From Cryptomeria japonica (lineage: Eukaryota; Streptophyta; Pinopsida; Cupressales; Cupressaceae), in assembly GCF_030272615.1 (NCBI RefSeq), contig NC_081409.1, positions 651,776,468-651,840,467 of the forward strand: a stretch of DNA of 64,000 bases, given 5' to 3'. Below the pieces are notes generated by a model. The model did not search any database and was not told the DNA's origin. It saw only the letters and a program-made list of their open reading frames with translations. Every line of letters starts with the position of its first letter. The first letter of the stretch is position 1. Positions 9,838 to 21,420 of this stretch are shown here, piece by piece. A program made the translations under genes and the position numbers.

Positions 9838-12800
9838 ATGCAATGTGCAAGGTACCATGGAAGGAAAATTATTATTAACAAAAGCAGGCGAGAGACCCAA
9901 CACACAAATCTTGAGCAAGCCTCTACATCCATATTTTCTTCTTCCCAATATCCAACAGAACTACAAACACATGTGCCTCAACTTGAACATACAAGTCAAC
10001 CTATCCCAATAGGTCATATGCATACACCCCAAAAATTTTCACAAAATTATTGCAATGCTAGAAACAAATTTCGCTCGACGTTGGACAAACTTTCAAAGTT
10101 TTCAACATGTCTAGTTTGCATGGAAAAATATCCAGGAATTAAAACTAGACAACAAAATGGAATTAATACTTGTTACAGATGCACATCAGAAAAAAATGGC
10201 CATCGCTTCTCAAAATGGAACAACATGGACCCCGGTGAACAACCACACTGTTTGCAAATACTAACTCAAGTTGAGGAGATGTTGATAGCAAGGGTTAGTC
10301 CTGTCCTTCAGGTTACTTATGCAAGAGGGGGGCAACTCAAATATAGTGGACACACTATTTCTTTTCCTCAAGATATTTCAGCAATTGTATCTCATTTGCC
10401 TAGACATGTAGATGGATTGGACATAATAATAGTTAACAGGGAAACCAGTATGCAACAACAATACAACTTCTATGTAAGTAAAGGACGTGTTTATGATGCA
10501 TTGCAATATAAGATATCATATGACCAATACTACAAAGATGTACAAGTAGATATCACAGCATTAATATCCTTACCCCTTAACCCCACAGACATATCTAGCC
10601 TTCTACATGCAGCAACTTCAAATCCAGATCCCATTGATATGAGCTTCATGCAAGAAAAAAGTACAGAAGATGATCCATTTGAAGATAATTTGGAGACAAC
10701 TACTTCATTTGTGGCTAACCTTCCACCATCATGCAGAGAGGTCAAAGAAGTACACTCCTTACTACAACTAGGAAAAGGAAGACCACCTCTTATAATCCAA
10801 TGGCCACCCATCTCCCCATTTCCCATTAATGAATACAACACTGAAGGATTATTTGTGATGTCATTCCCCACTTTGTTCCCAAAGGGTACAACTGCATTCA
10901 AACAATCATGTCCCAAAGATGTTAAGCTACATGAGTATGCTCTCCATCTCCTGCGATACCATGATAACAGGTTTGGACAACACCCACGATTTAGGTACTT
11001 TATATTGAATATAATTATGCAGCATCAAAGTCAAGCCACATCATCTATTTTTGTTCAAAAGCAAATCCATGATGAACTACCTGCAACAATTGGTGCCCTT
11101 CGTCAAAGATTAAAGGACTTGCCTGATGACAAGCTTGTTGATCAACTTATGCATTTTAGCTCATCAATTCGTGGTACAAAACCATTCTAGAACCAATGCA
11201 AAAGGGAACTTATTGATATGGTAATTCAAATTGGTTTCCCAACACTATTTTTCACACTTAGTGCAGTAGATACAAAATGGCTAGACTTACATACAATCAT
11301 GCCATCCACCACACCAACAAATCCGTATGCGGCTTCAAAGTGGCGGTTACAAAATATAGTTCAAAACCCCCACCTTACTGCACTCTACATGCATCATAGA
11401 TTCACAGCATTTCGTGCTGAGGTCTTGGAAAAACTTCTTGGCGCAACTGACTACTGGTACAAGTATGACTCTGCCAAGTTTTAAATTTAAAATTTAAGTC
11501 TTATTAGTTTTTAGTCTAAACACCTTATTTTTTAGGTATGAGTGGCAACATAGAGGCTCAACACATATCCATGGTTTCATTTGGCTACAAGAAGCACCAA
11601 ACATTGATAAAATGTAGTGGAATCACATTCCATCAATACAAAATGCACTACAGTACATTGATAGATATGTCTCTGCATGGAATCCACGAGCACTGGACCT
11701 TAGAAACCAAACATTCCATCGATCAATTATTGATGATCCTTGCTCGATGGACACAACAATGATTCAATCAAGTGATGCTTCAAATGACTATTGTGAGTTG
11801 GTCAATTCTGTTCAATGACATACAAAGTGTACTGCCCAAAGTTGCCTCCGAAGAAAGGGCACAACTCTTCTATGTCGTTACAAAGCCCCTTGGACCATTC
11901 AAGAAAAATCTACTCTTTCAAATGTTGAAAATGGCCAACCAAAACACACCCCTGCTCGCAATGATGACCGCCTCAATCTTCACAACCCATTCATACTTTC
12001 TATATGGAGGGCCAATGTAGATTGTCAACCAGTTCTCTCAATAGATGCTGTGATCAAATATATTGCAAAATATGCAGCTAAAGCTGAAAACAAATATGAG
12101 ACATATCATCAAATGTTGTCTCGCATTTCAACAAACTTTGAGCCTGATAAACCAACTCCTAATGCTTTTCAAAAAATGCTTCTAGAGAACCTTGTTGACC
12201 GTGATATAGGAGCTCAAGAGACTTGTCACCTTTTACTAAAGCTACCACTATCCCTCTCTAGCAGAACATTTGTTTCTTTAAATGTGAACCAAAAAAACTT
12301 CCAACGTGTTTCAATCTCCCCCACAGGAACAACCACTTATCCAAATTATATTGCAACCTACATGGAAAGGCCTATACATCTAGAGAGAATGTGTCTTATT
12401 GATGTAACTAAAAAATGGTCATTCAATGCATCTCGAAAACGCGATCAATGGAAAGAGAGAACCAATCCTGTAATAGTTTGAGTCTCCCCTAGATTCACAT
12501 CCATACCTTCAAAGGAGGACAAATATTTTCAAGCATTTTGTTGGAGTGAACTAATACTATACCATCCATTCCACAACATTGAGATGGATTTTGGCTCTTT
12601 AGATGATGAAATTAAAGTACAATGGGAGAGGTTCTCCAACAACTACCATCCATGGCATGTACATCGAACAACCTCAACAACAACAGAAGAAAGTGATACT
12701 AGCGCTCCTGCAAGCGAGCCTGAATAGATACAAAAAGACTTCCTTACTGAATGGCAAGCCCTTTCAGCTTTACACCCAGGAATTCCTATTCAACTGGATG

Positions 12801-14332
12801 AACTTGATATGCTTGGCCAACATGAAATTGACTTGAGCCATGACTGGGGAAAACACCACATACCCACACAACAAAAAGTTGTAGCTACTACTTTCATACA
12901 CTCCAATCGGACGACATTTCAATTCCACCATGTTTACAATCAACAAGCCACATATGCCTTGTCTATACAACAACAAAGGGCATATGATTTGGTTATTACA
13001 CATCTACAACACAATACTTTAAAGCCACCACTAAAGATTATTGTTCAGGGAACTGTAGGCACAGGAAAGTCTCACATGATAATGAGCATAAAGTCTACAA
13101 TGATGAGATTGGCACCACCAGGACAATCACCACTACTACTCCTGGCACCAACAGGAGTTGCAGCATTCAACATACAAGCTTCAACAATCCATTCTGCCCT
13201 TCGAATTCCAATCAAAGAAATGGTCCCCTTCCAAGGACAAACACTTGCCAACTTCCAAGAAAGCATGTACTTCATTCATTATATTCTAATAGATGAAATG
13301 AGCTTCATTCATCATAGGTTAATACAATGTATTGATATGAGGTTGCGTGAGGCATTCCCTACACATAACCAAATCCCATTTGGAGGACGCTCAATCATAC
13401 TATTTGGTGACTTGGGCCAGCTACCACCTGTCAAAGACATTCCAATGTATGCTTCAAATTCTTATGGAGGGACACTATGGCGAACCTTCACAACAATTAT
13501 AACATTGGATAAAATATTTTGACAAATTGGAGAGCAACCTGCACAAATTGCTTTTTGTGAACTCCTCTCAAATTTGCGAAATGCAACACCTACAATTGAA
13601 GATTGGCAACTTCTAATGTCTCGATCAAGTTCATCACTCACCTCTACAAAACAATCAGTTTTCTTACCATCCAAACATCTTTTTGCAACAAATGAAATGG
13701 TGTCATTGCATAATAAACGCATGTTGTTGTCTTTAGCAAAACCTGTTGCCCTATCTATTGCAGAACAGATGAAGGGATTGGCATGCTCAAATCCTGATGA
13801 TGAACAACTACAATCAAATATCTTGCTATGTATTGGCCAAGAGGTTATGTTTTCTACAAATCTATGGGTGGAAACAGGACTAGTCAATGGTGCTCTTGGA
13901 CAAGTCAGAGAAATTGTATACAATGATGTTGAACACCCGCATCAACTGCCCTTATTTGTTGTTGTTCAATTCCAAAATTACACAATCCCACCTTGGGATC
14001 ACAATAACCCAACAAATATACCTATACCACCAATAAGTCGAGGTCTTCGATGCCAGATGCCACTAAAAATGGCTTGGGCATTAACAATACACAAATCACA
14101 AGGACTCACACTTCAAAGAGCAACAATTGACATTGGCAACATTGACTGGCAAGGTATGACATTCACAACTATTTTGAGAGTTTGTGATCTAACAAGCCTT
14201 CACATTCACCCAGCCTTCACATTTGAAAGGTATGCATGAATGCAACAAAGTCCACATGTCACTCGATGCAAAGAAGAGGAGGCACGGTTGAAGATATTAT
14301 CAGATTCACAATCTACTGTAAGATCCATTTGA
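9838..14332 (+). pseudogene. Helitron Rep/PIF1-like helicase (RepHel), one intron, seven in-frame stops
   Basis: RepHel is the Helitron transposase: an HUH-type endonuclease nicks and joins DNA strands and a PIF1-family 5'-3' helicase unwinds them. In order I see a Cys pair region (CLVC and CYRC) with NNMDPGEQPHCLQILTQVEEM; the Helitron-like N domain (SFPTLFPKG, RYHDNRF, RFRYF); a 73-bp intron at 11463-11535 that restores YKYEWQHRG; the HUH motif THIHGF (His codons 11564 and 11570); the tyrosine motif KYIAKYAAK (Tyr codons 12059 and 12071); Walker A GTVGTGKS at 13049; Walker B DEMS at 13292; GDLGQLPP at 13406; and HKSQGLTL near 14090. The frame is constant on both sides of the intron. It is broken only by TAG 11188, TAG 11615, TGA 11816, TGA 12479, TAG 12725, TGA 13520 and TGA 14237 (first bases), with the final TGA at 14330. 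It is dead as a protein but structurally complete. Confidence 0.93.
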
Positions 14333-15035
14333 GGTTTGTTCCTTCTATTCTTAGTAATTTCCTTATATTATTCATACCTTTCAATCTTACCACATTTCTC
14401 AAATTAAACAACTCTATTTTACAAATTTCAGGTGTTTTGTGAATGTCCAAGACATGTTCAAAACAATGCTTCTAATTTTGATCTCTAAAAGGTAAATTAT
14501 TAAACTCAATCAGGTTAGACAAATTCAATTGGACAATTTTCCTTTTCCATAGTTTTCTATTATATAGTATGATTCAATTACACTATTCTCTTTGACAAAT
14601 TGCAGGTGTTTTCAAAAAAAGTTTCTATAAAGTGTGATGTCAACTGTGGAACTATGTATCCTATTATAGGGAACCTATAAATGAAGAAGTTATGCAAATT
14701 TTATTTGCAAAACCCCTTTCAACATTTTAAGTGCATTTTCTATATAGGTTCCTACAAAATTAAACTAAAAGTTCTATTACACAATGTATTTTATTAAATT
14801 CTCCACTTTGTAATTCTGTTTGCTAAAGCAAATTAGTAAATAACAAGAATTCGAGCTGGTTCCAATTTATTTGAAGCACATGTTCAATTCCACAATGCTT
14901 TTTAATAAATTGTCCACTTTGTAAATATCTTTGTTAAACCAAATTAAAAAATAATGATATTTTGTTCCTTCTATCCACTTCATTTCAATCTACCCTTTCC
15001 GAATTTTTTCCAAAATTTGGTTGTTCGGCATATAC
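14333..15035. other. Helitron 3' non-coding tail
   Basis: AT-rich and without genes. It contains a diverged repeat of 'aatttattaaattc/tgtccactttgtaa' blocks near 14790 and 14910. It lies between the RepHel stop and the terminal hairpin. Confidence 0.5.
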
Positions 15036-15061
15036 ATTGCACACCAAGGTGCAATTGCTAG
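15036..15061 (+). repeat. Helitron 3' terminal hairpin and CTAG end
   Basis: ATTGCAC (15036-15042), a six-base loop ACCAAG and GTGCAAT (15049-15055) make a perfect 7-bp stem. It is followed after TG by CTAG (15058-15061) and then T at 15062. This is the expected Helitron 3' terminus (hairpin, CTRR, host T) and lies about 0.7 kb after the RepHel gene on the same strand. The gap between stem and CTAG (2 nt) is shorter than in many plant Helitrons. Confidence 0.8.
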
Positions 15062-15062
15062 T

Positions 15063-16639
15063 TGGTATTAATTATTTAAAAGTGTAGGAGGAATTGAAGG
15101 TTTATAAAGGAAAATTGGTTTTAAAGTATCACATGACTAACATTAATTGCTTTACATTTCTAGACTTTAGGCCGTTAGGAGTTGCAAGGCTTTTCAATGT
15201 ACTCCAAAATAGAATTTTTAGGCCTATTAATACATGAAACAAATTTACCACCACAAACTTGAAGCTCCTAGTAAGCCTATTGGTGAGCCTAGATATATAT
15301 ATGAGAGTCCAAGTTTGTCAAAGATGAAGTTAGACATCACTAGACACAAGAAGCATGCAAAACTTTATTAATTTAAAGTTTGGAACTTTTAATACAAGAA
15401 ATTTATAAAACTTTTCACATAAAGTATTCACTTGCCTTTTTTCTTCTTAGCCTTGAGCTATCTAATATAACTTATTGAGAACATATCAATTTAAAGTCTA
15501 TAGAGACTACATTAGGAAGCTTCAAAAGTTTTAGATTAAATTTGAGAAGGAGGCTTGCATCCAAAGTCCACTACACTTCATGTCCACATTTGAATAGATC
15601 TTTAAAATATTATGCAAAATAATTTCAAGGTGAGTGTAAGAAGTTGAATCTACTTTTTGGCTAAAAGTGGAAGTCTTTTCCTTGATTTTCAGACTTTGGT
15701 ACATTTGATTTAAAAATTTGAAACATTTAGAGATATAATCTTGAAAAAAATCAGTAATATGAAATGTAGCATCCAAAGTCTAGTTTTGAAAAATGCAATT
15801 TATTTTAATACTCAGATAATAGAAACTAAATTTCAAAAGGGATTTCAAAATAATACTATTTTAAAATCTGTGTTTTAGGATCATACCATGTGCGTGTATG
15901 GCCACCACTTTTTGACGTAAATAAATGATTTTTTTCGAACCCTTTTGAGAAAAGGTATGTAAGACATTGAAGATTGATGGGGACATTTTTTTGAATTAAT
16001 TTTCTATTGGCCTTAACTTTTGTTTTGTAATTTTTTTTAAATTAATTTTCCATTGGCCTTAACTGTTGTTTTGAAAACCCCTCATGTATGGCCACCATAA
16101 TTTGATCTAAACTTATCATTTTTTGATTTTTTTTTCATTTAGAAATTAATTCTGTGTAGATTGATATATAATTTTTTTTTTCAAAAAATCTAAAAAACAA
16201 AATATTAAATTAATAAGAAAACTTGTTATTTCAAGTTTATGGACCAACTCTAGTATAAATTAATTAAAAATTTTAAAAAATTAATTTAAAAATTGAAAAA
16301 ATTAATGAAACTTTAAAAATATTATATATTTGGAATCTATACAATGTAATCTCTAATGGGTTTTAATTTCCTCTAATAATTGTGTAAAAAGGGGCATCAA
16401 ACATATGCCAAAAGTCAGTATTTTGTTACATAGTCCAACCTTGTACTTGTAGGTCCAAGGCTTGGGTTTGGACATTCTAGGCCTTACTCAACCTAAATCC
16501 CAAGGCACATGGCAGGAATGGTTTTCAAATTTTAAATAATGGGGGTCTGTTCTAGAACGAGTGCTTGCTATTTAAATGTAATGGTTGCCCATTATATTAA
16601 GTGTGAAAATGAGTTAGTAGGGTTTAAAAAAAAAAAAAA
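15063..16639. other. No gene seen
   Basis: AT-rich DNA with a short duplicated segment around 15985-16070 (TTTTTTGAATTAATTTTC(T/C)ATTGGCCTTAAC appears twice). No coding potential. Confidence 0.5.
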
Positions 16640-16795
16640 TTTACAAAATGGGCTCTGCATTTTAAATAACAAGGCTCCATTTTTTACATAATGAGGCCTC
16701 ATTATTTAAAAATATATATTTTTAAAAATGGAGCCCCATTTTGTAAATAACGAGGCCCTATTTTTTAAATAATAGGGTCCCATTTTGTGAATTTT
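16640..16795. repeat. Cluster of nested palindromes with GGCCC/GGGCC-type units
   Basis: Repeated 'AAATGGGCTC/GAGGCC/TAGGGTCCCATTTTGT' units alternate in orientation. GGCTCCATTTTTTA (16673-16686) pairs with TAAAAATGGAGCC (16723-16735). Inside it ATAATGAGGCCTCATTAT (16688-16705) is a perfect 18-bp palindrome. CCCTATT and AATAGGG flank an AT core further right (about 16756-16777). The whole could fold into a branched cruciform. Confidence 0.85.
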
Positions 16796-18180
16796 GGCTC
16801 AAGCTCCCAAAGCACAACGGGTGCCCATTTTATAAAAAAAGGTTCCAAATTTCTAGCATTATTTTTCCACATAGAAAATCACAACATAATTACAACCTTG
16901 AATGTAAAGAGGGAGGTAAATCATGCCCAAAATAAGTGCTTCATATTGAAGGACGAGTTTTGCATTAAAATATGATGGTTGAGATGATGAAACTCTGAAT
17001 GCTTGTAGGTGGAGTAGGTGAAAAAGACATGCATAATGTTAGAACCTTCAAATTTTGGCTAAATTTGAGGAGCCCATGATGAAAAGTTAGTTGTAGCATC
17101 TAGAAAACACACTTGGAAAGTTTCCCAACTCCCAAGTAGCCTATTTTGATGTTGAATAACTTGGTGTCCTGTGATTTTCATGTAAAACCACTTTGGGATT
17201 ATGTTCATTTGTTATCAATAATGGCCCACATCCATTTTTAGCCTCCCATAGTTAGGTTTGATGTGTGTTTCCAACTATCAAGTTTATAGGTTCTGAAGAG
17301 GTATGCAGTCTACACCTTGTTGTCTCTACCAAGGTGGTCAACTTTGGAGGTTTGTATTTCACTAATGGTTGAGTGTCATGTCAAAAGAATTGTTTCGTAC
17401 AATTGACCCATATTCATATGACTTTTTATGCATTTTTAGAATTCCATGACCTCATTTGATATTTTTACAAACTCAAAAGAAAATGGAATTTTTTAAAATT
17501 TGATGTTTGCACTTCCAGAAAGCTTCAGAGGAGCCATTTTTGTTAATTAATATCTTGCACATATGATGGAGTTTGACATATTCATCTAGCACACTTGTTC
17601 ATTGCACCTCAATTAACTTATCTATATAGTGGAGGCTTCTTAGAGCAAGGGTTGATATTTTTTCAAGGCAATGATTTGACAGGGTTCATAGTGGTTTTGA
17701 CAGGTGCAGTTTCAGAAATGGCTAAGGCGGCAACTTTAGGAATTAATATCTTGCAATTTAAGGTAGACTAAGTAGAACCATCTGGCACTCTGGTTCTCAC
17801 AACATCAGTTAGCGTATATGTTAGTTCTTGTTGGTCTGGGAAGATTTTTGATTGATTTTTAGAAGTGATTTCGGAGGCTACCCGTCTTGTTATGAGAAGA
17901 ATACAAAAATGTCGAAAATCAATTTTTGTTGATTACCCACTTTGGGATTTTAATCCAGATGCATGTAGAAGTGGTTTCAAAGCAGTTTTTAGGATCAAGT
18001 CGTTTCCGAACAAAATATTTTTTAAAACTTTGACTTACAGTGAGATCCGTCATGCAACATGGTGTGATAATGTTTTGATAAATTTGATTTTAAAGATTTT
18101 ATTATTTAAATCACTTTGTGATTTAGTTAATGATATGTGTGTAGCAATTGGCGTGCCCTAATCTTAGTTTCACGTTTGAC
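16796..18180. mobile_element. Decayed repeat, probably LTR-retroelement-derived
   Basis: No valid gene; the open frame at 17865-18161 has no family features. The motif 'TTAATATCTTGCA' occurs after 'cagag..gcca' or 'aatggctaaggcggcaact' near 17550 and 17745. Similar wording (GAAACAGCTAAG...ATTAAAATATTGCAACTT) appears at 49475-49515, so both may derive from one repeat family. The assignment is weak. Confidence 0.35.
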
Positions 18181-18439
18181 AAACCGGAGATAGAAGATCA
18201 CAAGTAAACCGTTACCTATAAATCATTTCAATACGTTATCATTGTGTTCATTATTATGTGGAGTTACAATATTGGTGGGAACCCTTCATTTTGACGGGGG
18301 TGAGGTAAAATTTAAATCAAAGAATTGTTCGAAAAAATAATTGAAGAACGAATCAAATTAGTGGGCCCTCCTTTTATTCTTATATGCTTAAAACCATTCA
18401 TGGTCTAATCGGGGAGATTAAAAAATAGCTCTCATAAAT

Positions 18440-19720
18440 GTATAAGTGTTTCATCGATGGATGCCATGTCAGATATTCATTGAAGAGACGAATGGAATGT
18501 GTCGTCGAAAGGCAAGTATCTCTCTGATGAAGGTAAAGACTGTCATTAAACAACCTTCGATCGCCTTCTCGTTCGATCGAGCAGACAAAAGGTGGAGTCT
18601 CTCCGACGTACTGAAGTTTCCTCGATGGAAAAGAAAAGGATTGGACAGTTGAGAAGTCATCAACAAGACAATTGAGATATCTCACGGAAGTACCCGTGTC
18701 TCTTCGATACAGGAAACCATACCCCAGTTTGCCTGCACAAGCAATAGCATAATGGCTTCGCAGAAAATGGAGATCTTGAAAAGACTTTAGAAACTCCAAA
18801 GCAGATGCAGTCGGCAGAGGTAAAATTTAATACCCCAACCTTGTTCCAGTGTCCTCCCTGTCATGCCAGGAAGGTGAAGGCTAAGACAAAGCTTGTTGAA
18901 CATTTGACAATGTGGGTATCTATCCAAACATCAAAGATTTTTATTAGATGCTGTAATTGCAAGTGTCATGGCAGATGTGCATGTGAAATGTGGGATCATG
19001 GGTTGAAATGGGGATCATGAAAAAGGGTAAAGGCATCGATCAAAATATGATTGAATGCGTAGTTCCAAATACTTCTGCAGATATGTATAGAAAATGTGGA
19101 AGCATACACAACACGCGAGCTGTTTGACAAAATGAGCCAAAGGGATGTCATCCCATGGGTTGCAATAATTGTACGATCTGCACAGAGTAGATTTGTTGAA
19201 AAGACTAGAAACTTTCAAGCAAACGCTTGAAGATAAATACACAGAATGTGGAAGCGAAGGCAAGGCAAGTGAACCGCTTCAAAGAAATGTCATCGCATGA
19301 GATGCAATGATTTCAAGGTATGCAGGAACCGACAAGTTGAAGAGGCTTTAGATCCTTTCAAGCGAATGCAATTGCCAGGCATAAAACCAAATTCTACAAC
19401 CGCTGCCAGCATTCTCTCTGCGCGTGCCAAAACTGGAGCTTTCGAACAGTGTTTGGACATCCATCGAAACATATCGGTGGGAAATTATTGTCAGATATTA
19501 TAGTTGGAAATACTCTGGTAGATACGCTTGCAAAACATGGAAGGGAAAACATTGTACGTGAAGTGCTTGACAAAATGCTCTAGGTAACGAAAGAAATGGA
19601 ATCATAGACAAGGTGTTAACTGTTTGCTAAAATAGCGCAAAGAGATGCAATCTTGTGGAGTCCAATGATTGAAAGATTCGCAGAGAGCGGAATAAGTGAA
19701 ATTGCTTTAGAAACTTCAAA
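18440..19720 (+). pseudogene. PPR (pentatricopeptide repeat) pseudogene fragments
   Basis: PPR proteins bind organelle RNA; the plant PLS type has repeats such as WNAMIxGYAQNG, EALxLFKRMQxxGIKPNSTTxASILxACA and DMYAKCGSIxxARELFDKM. Decayed matches appear on the plus strand: AENGDLEKTLETPKQMQSA near 18760-18815; DMYRKCGSIHNTRELFDKMSQRDV near 19080-19150, with a frame change inside; a repeat at 19297-19503 with EALDPFKRMQLPGIKPNSTT; and WSPMIERFAESG near 19655-19690. Stops and frameshifts occur throughout, so it cannot encode a protein. Units look shuffled or partly duplicated. Confidence 0.8.
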
Positions 19721-19914
19721 ACACACGCAATCGTTACTTTGCAGAGATCACTTCCCAGTTTTTATTATACAAGGCATCATTGGCGTAGTGTGTGTACATC
19801 CATATTCGTCCAGCAACAAGTATATGCTCCCTCTATTTTGGACTTCTTCTACAAACAAATCACTAATCCAGAATCATATATTGTTTAATTTTGAATTCTT
19901 CCTGATACAGTGTA

Positions 19915-20270
19915 TGATTTTGTTTGAGTCTGTGCTTGAATGCAAAGATTATAAGTCTAGCAACGTTGGTCGTCTAGTTGGTGATACAATTATTATTTTG
20001 GAGCAAACAAAGAGCAATATTTCAAGATTTGGAATGTACTTACTCGAAGATTTGGAAGAATGGGCTCGTGATCCAGAAAGTTTTCATCATGATCAGGGCA
20101 TTATTTAGAAGACAGAGAAGTTGTGTCCCTGTGCTGAGGCCTTGTATCTGATATTATTTGAAAATTATTAACAGGTTTTAACTCCCATGGTAGTTGATAT
20201 TCTTAAGGAGGCAACGGGTAAGTGTCTTGCAACAGAGACAGAAATATGTACTTGTAACCTTGTTTCTGCA
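19915..20270 (+). pseudogene. Importin-11-like (importin-beta family) exon fragment
   Basis: The plus-strand translation gives SVLECKDYKSS..., EQTKSNISRFG, DLEEWARDPESFHHDQ, KTEKLCPCAEALYLILFENY and VVDILKEATGKCLATETEI in one direction. This resembles the plant importin-11/KA120-type nuclear import receptor, which carries cargo through the nuclear pore. An acceptor-like CCTGATACAG precedes the segment. It is broken by TAG after QGII (20106-20108), where the family normally has Trp (TGG to TAG), and by TAA after FENY, and family sequence is missing before DLEEW. The match stops after TETEIC. It is a single-exon-scale fragment, not a gene, and lies directly after the PPR debris. Family identity rests on remembered conserved strings. 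Confidence 0.55.
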
Positions 20271-21420
20271 TCAAGTTCACAGTCAAAACAAGAAGGAAGC
20301 TTTTCCAGCGAGATGGAAATACAAAATAAATTTGTGATTTCTTTTGTCAATGAAATGTTCTCTTTCACAATGGAACCAGAGTTGGTAGAATACAGGAAAA
20401 TACATGCGGAATTTTTTGCAGAGTGAAGGGGGAATTTTTGTTAATCAAAGTAATCTACCAGGCATTTTATTTTTATGGGAAAATATCTCACGGGAAAAGC
20501 AAAAGGTGAACATAAAATAAATGAGTCATTTGTAACTTGATAATGAATTGATTAGTTATCTTTTGTGTCATCTGGTTCGGGGAGAGCCAGGGGGGCAAGG
20601 GGCGGAGCTGGTTGGTAACTGAATTCCAACAGTCTGAAGCTATTATTGTTCCTTTATTTTTATAAATCGGGACTGTGTAGTAGGGGTTAGAGGTTCTGAA
20701 ACAGGAACAGTGTTGTAAATATTTCTGAATTTTCATAGAAGAATGTGCCGTAGCTCTTTTTTCCGATAATGGTGTCTACTGTTTATTCATTATAACGAAA
20801 AATATCACTTTTGCCATTCTCCAAATTCTGTTTTTCCTAATCATATGAATCAGTCTGTCTTTTCAAGTAAAAGTTAAATTCAGTTGAATAAAGTATTATG
20901 GTTTGGACGAATAAGTTTGGATCAACAAATAGGGTTTTGATTGACATACTTGCACATTTATGCAATGCATAAACTAGGAAAGTGCTAAACAGTTAGAGTT
21001 TCCAGTATTGGATGAGCAAAAATTAATCATGATTTCATTACCCAAGATAAGGCATTGATAAATATTCTGTTTTAGAACCAACAATATCAATTCATACATT
21101 TTGTTTTTAGTTGTAGGAATAAGTGTAGGGGTTAGTTTTTATTTAAAATTTAGTAACAAGCCAAGACATTTAATGCTACACAGTAACTCTCCAAAAGTAA
21201 CTCTCCAAAAGTTCAACAGTGAGACCAAATCTATCAAACATAACAATTAAGTCAAATGATAGATTTCATGAATTCATAAACCCTAGACAAAATTTTGTCC
21301 ATTCAAAAAGAATATTTAGAGGAATTAGTTAACAGAAGAATAAAGAAATCAAAGAAAAATAAAAAAAGAAAAGAAAATAAAAAGCAATAGCATGATCAAC
21401 TTAGGAGAAGAATTAATTCG
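20271..21420. other. No gene seen
   Basis: After the importin-like match an open frame continues to 20426 without recognisable features. The rest is AT-rich, with a purine-rich AAAGAAAA block at 21340-21390. Confidence 0.5.

Larger units (their letters stand above)
5952..15061 (+). mobile_element. Decayed autonomous-type Helitron (left end unresolved)
   Basis: Co-oriented RPA70-like and RepHel genes and a canonical 3' end define a plant Helitron. Helitrons insert between A and T without target duplication, start with TC and end CTRR after a hairpin. The right end is well supported at 15061. The left end is not located: the coordinate given is only the first ORF that could belong to it, and the true 5' TC terminus may lie upstream, possibly within or before the CT-rich array. 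The rolling-circle genes are dead, so this copy could not move itself. Confidence 0.8.

Noticed and set aside
9838-14332. TGA recoding (stop reassignment or selenocysteine) to explain the Helitron stops
   Set aside because: TAG stops are also present and the intact genes here use stops normally; decay by point mutation is simpler.
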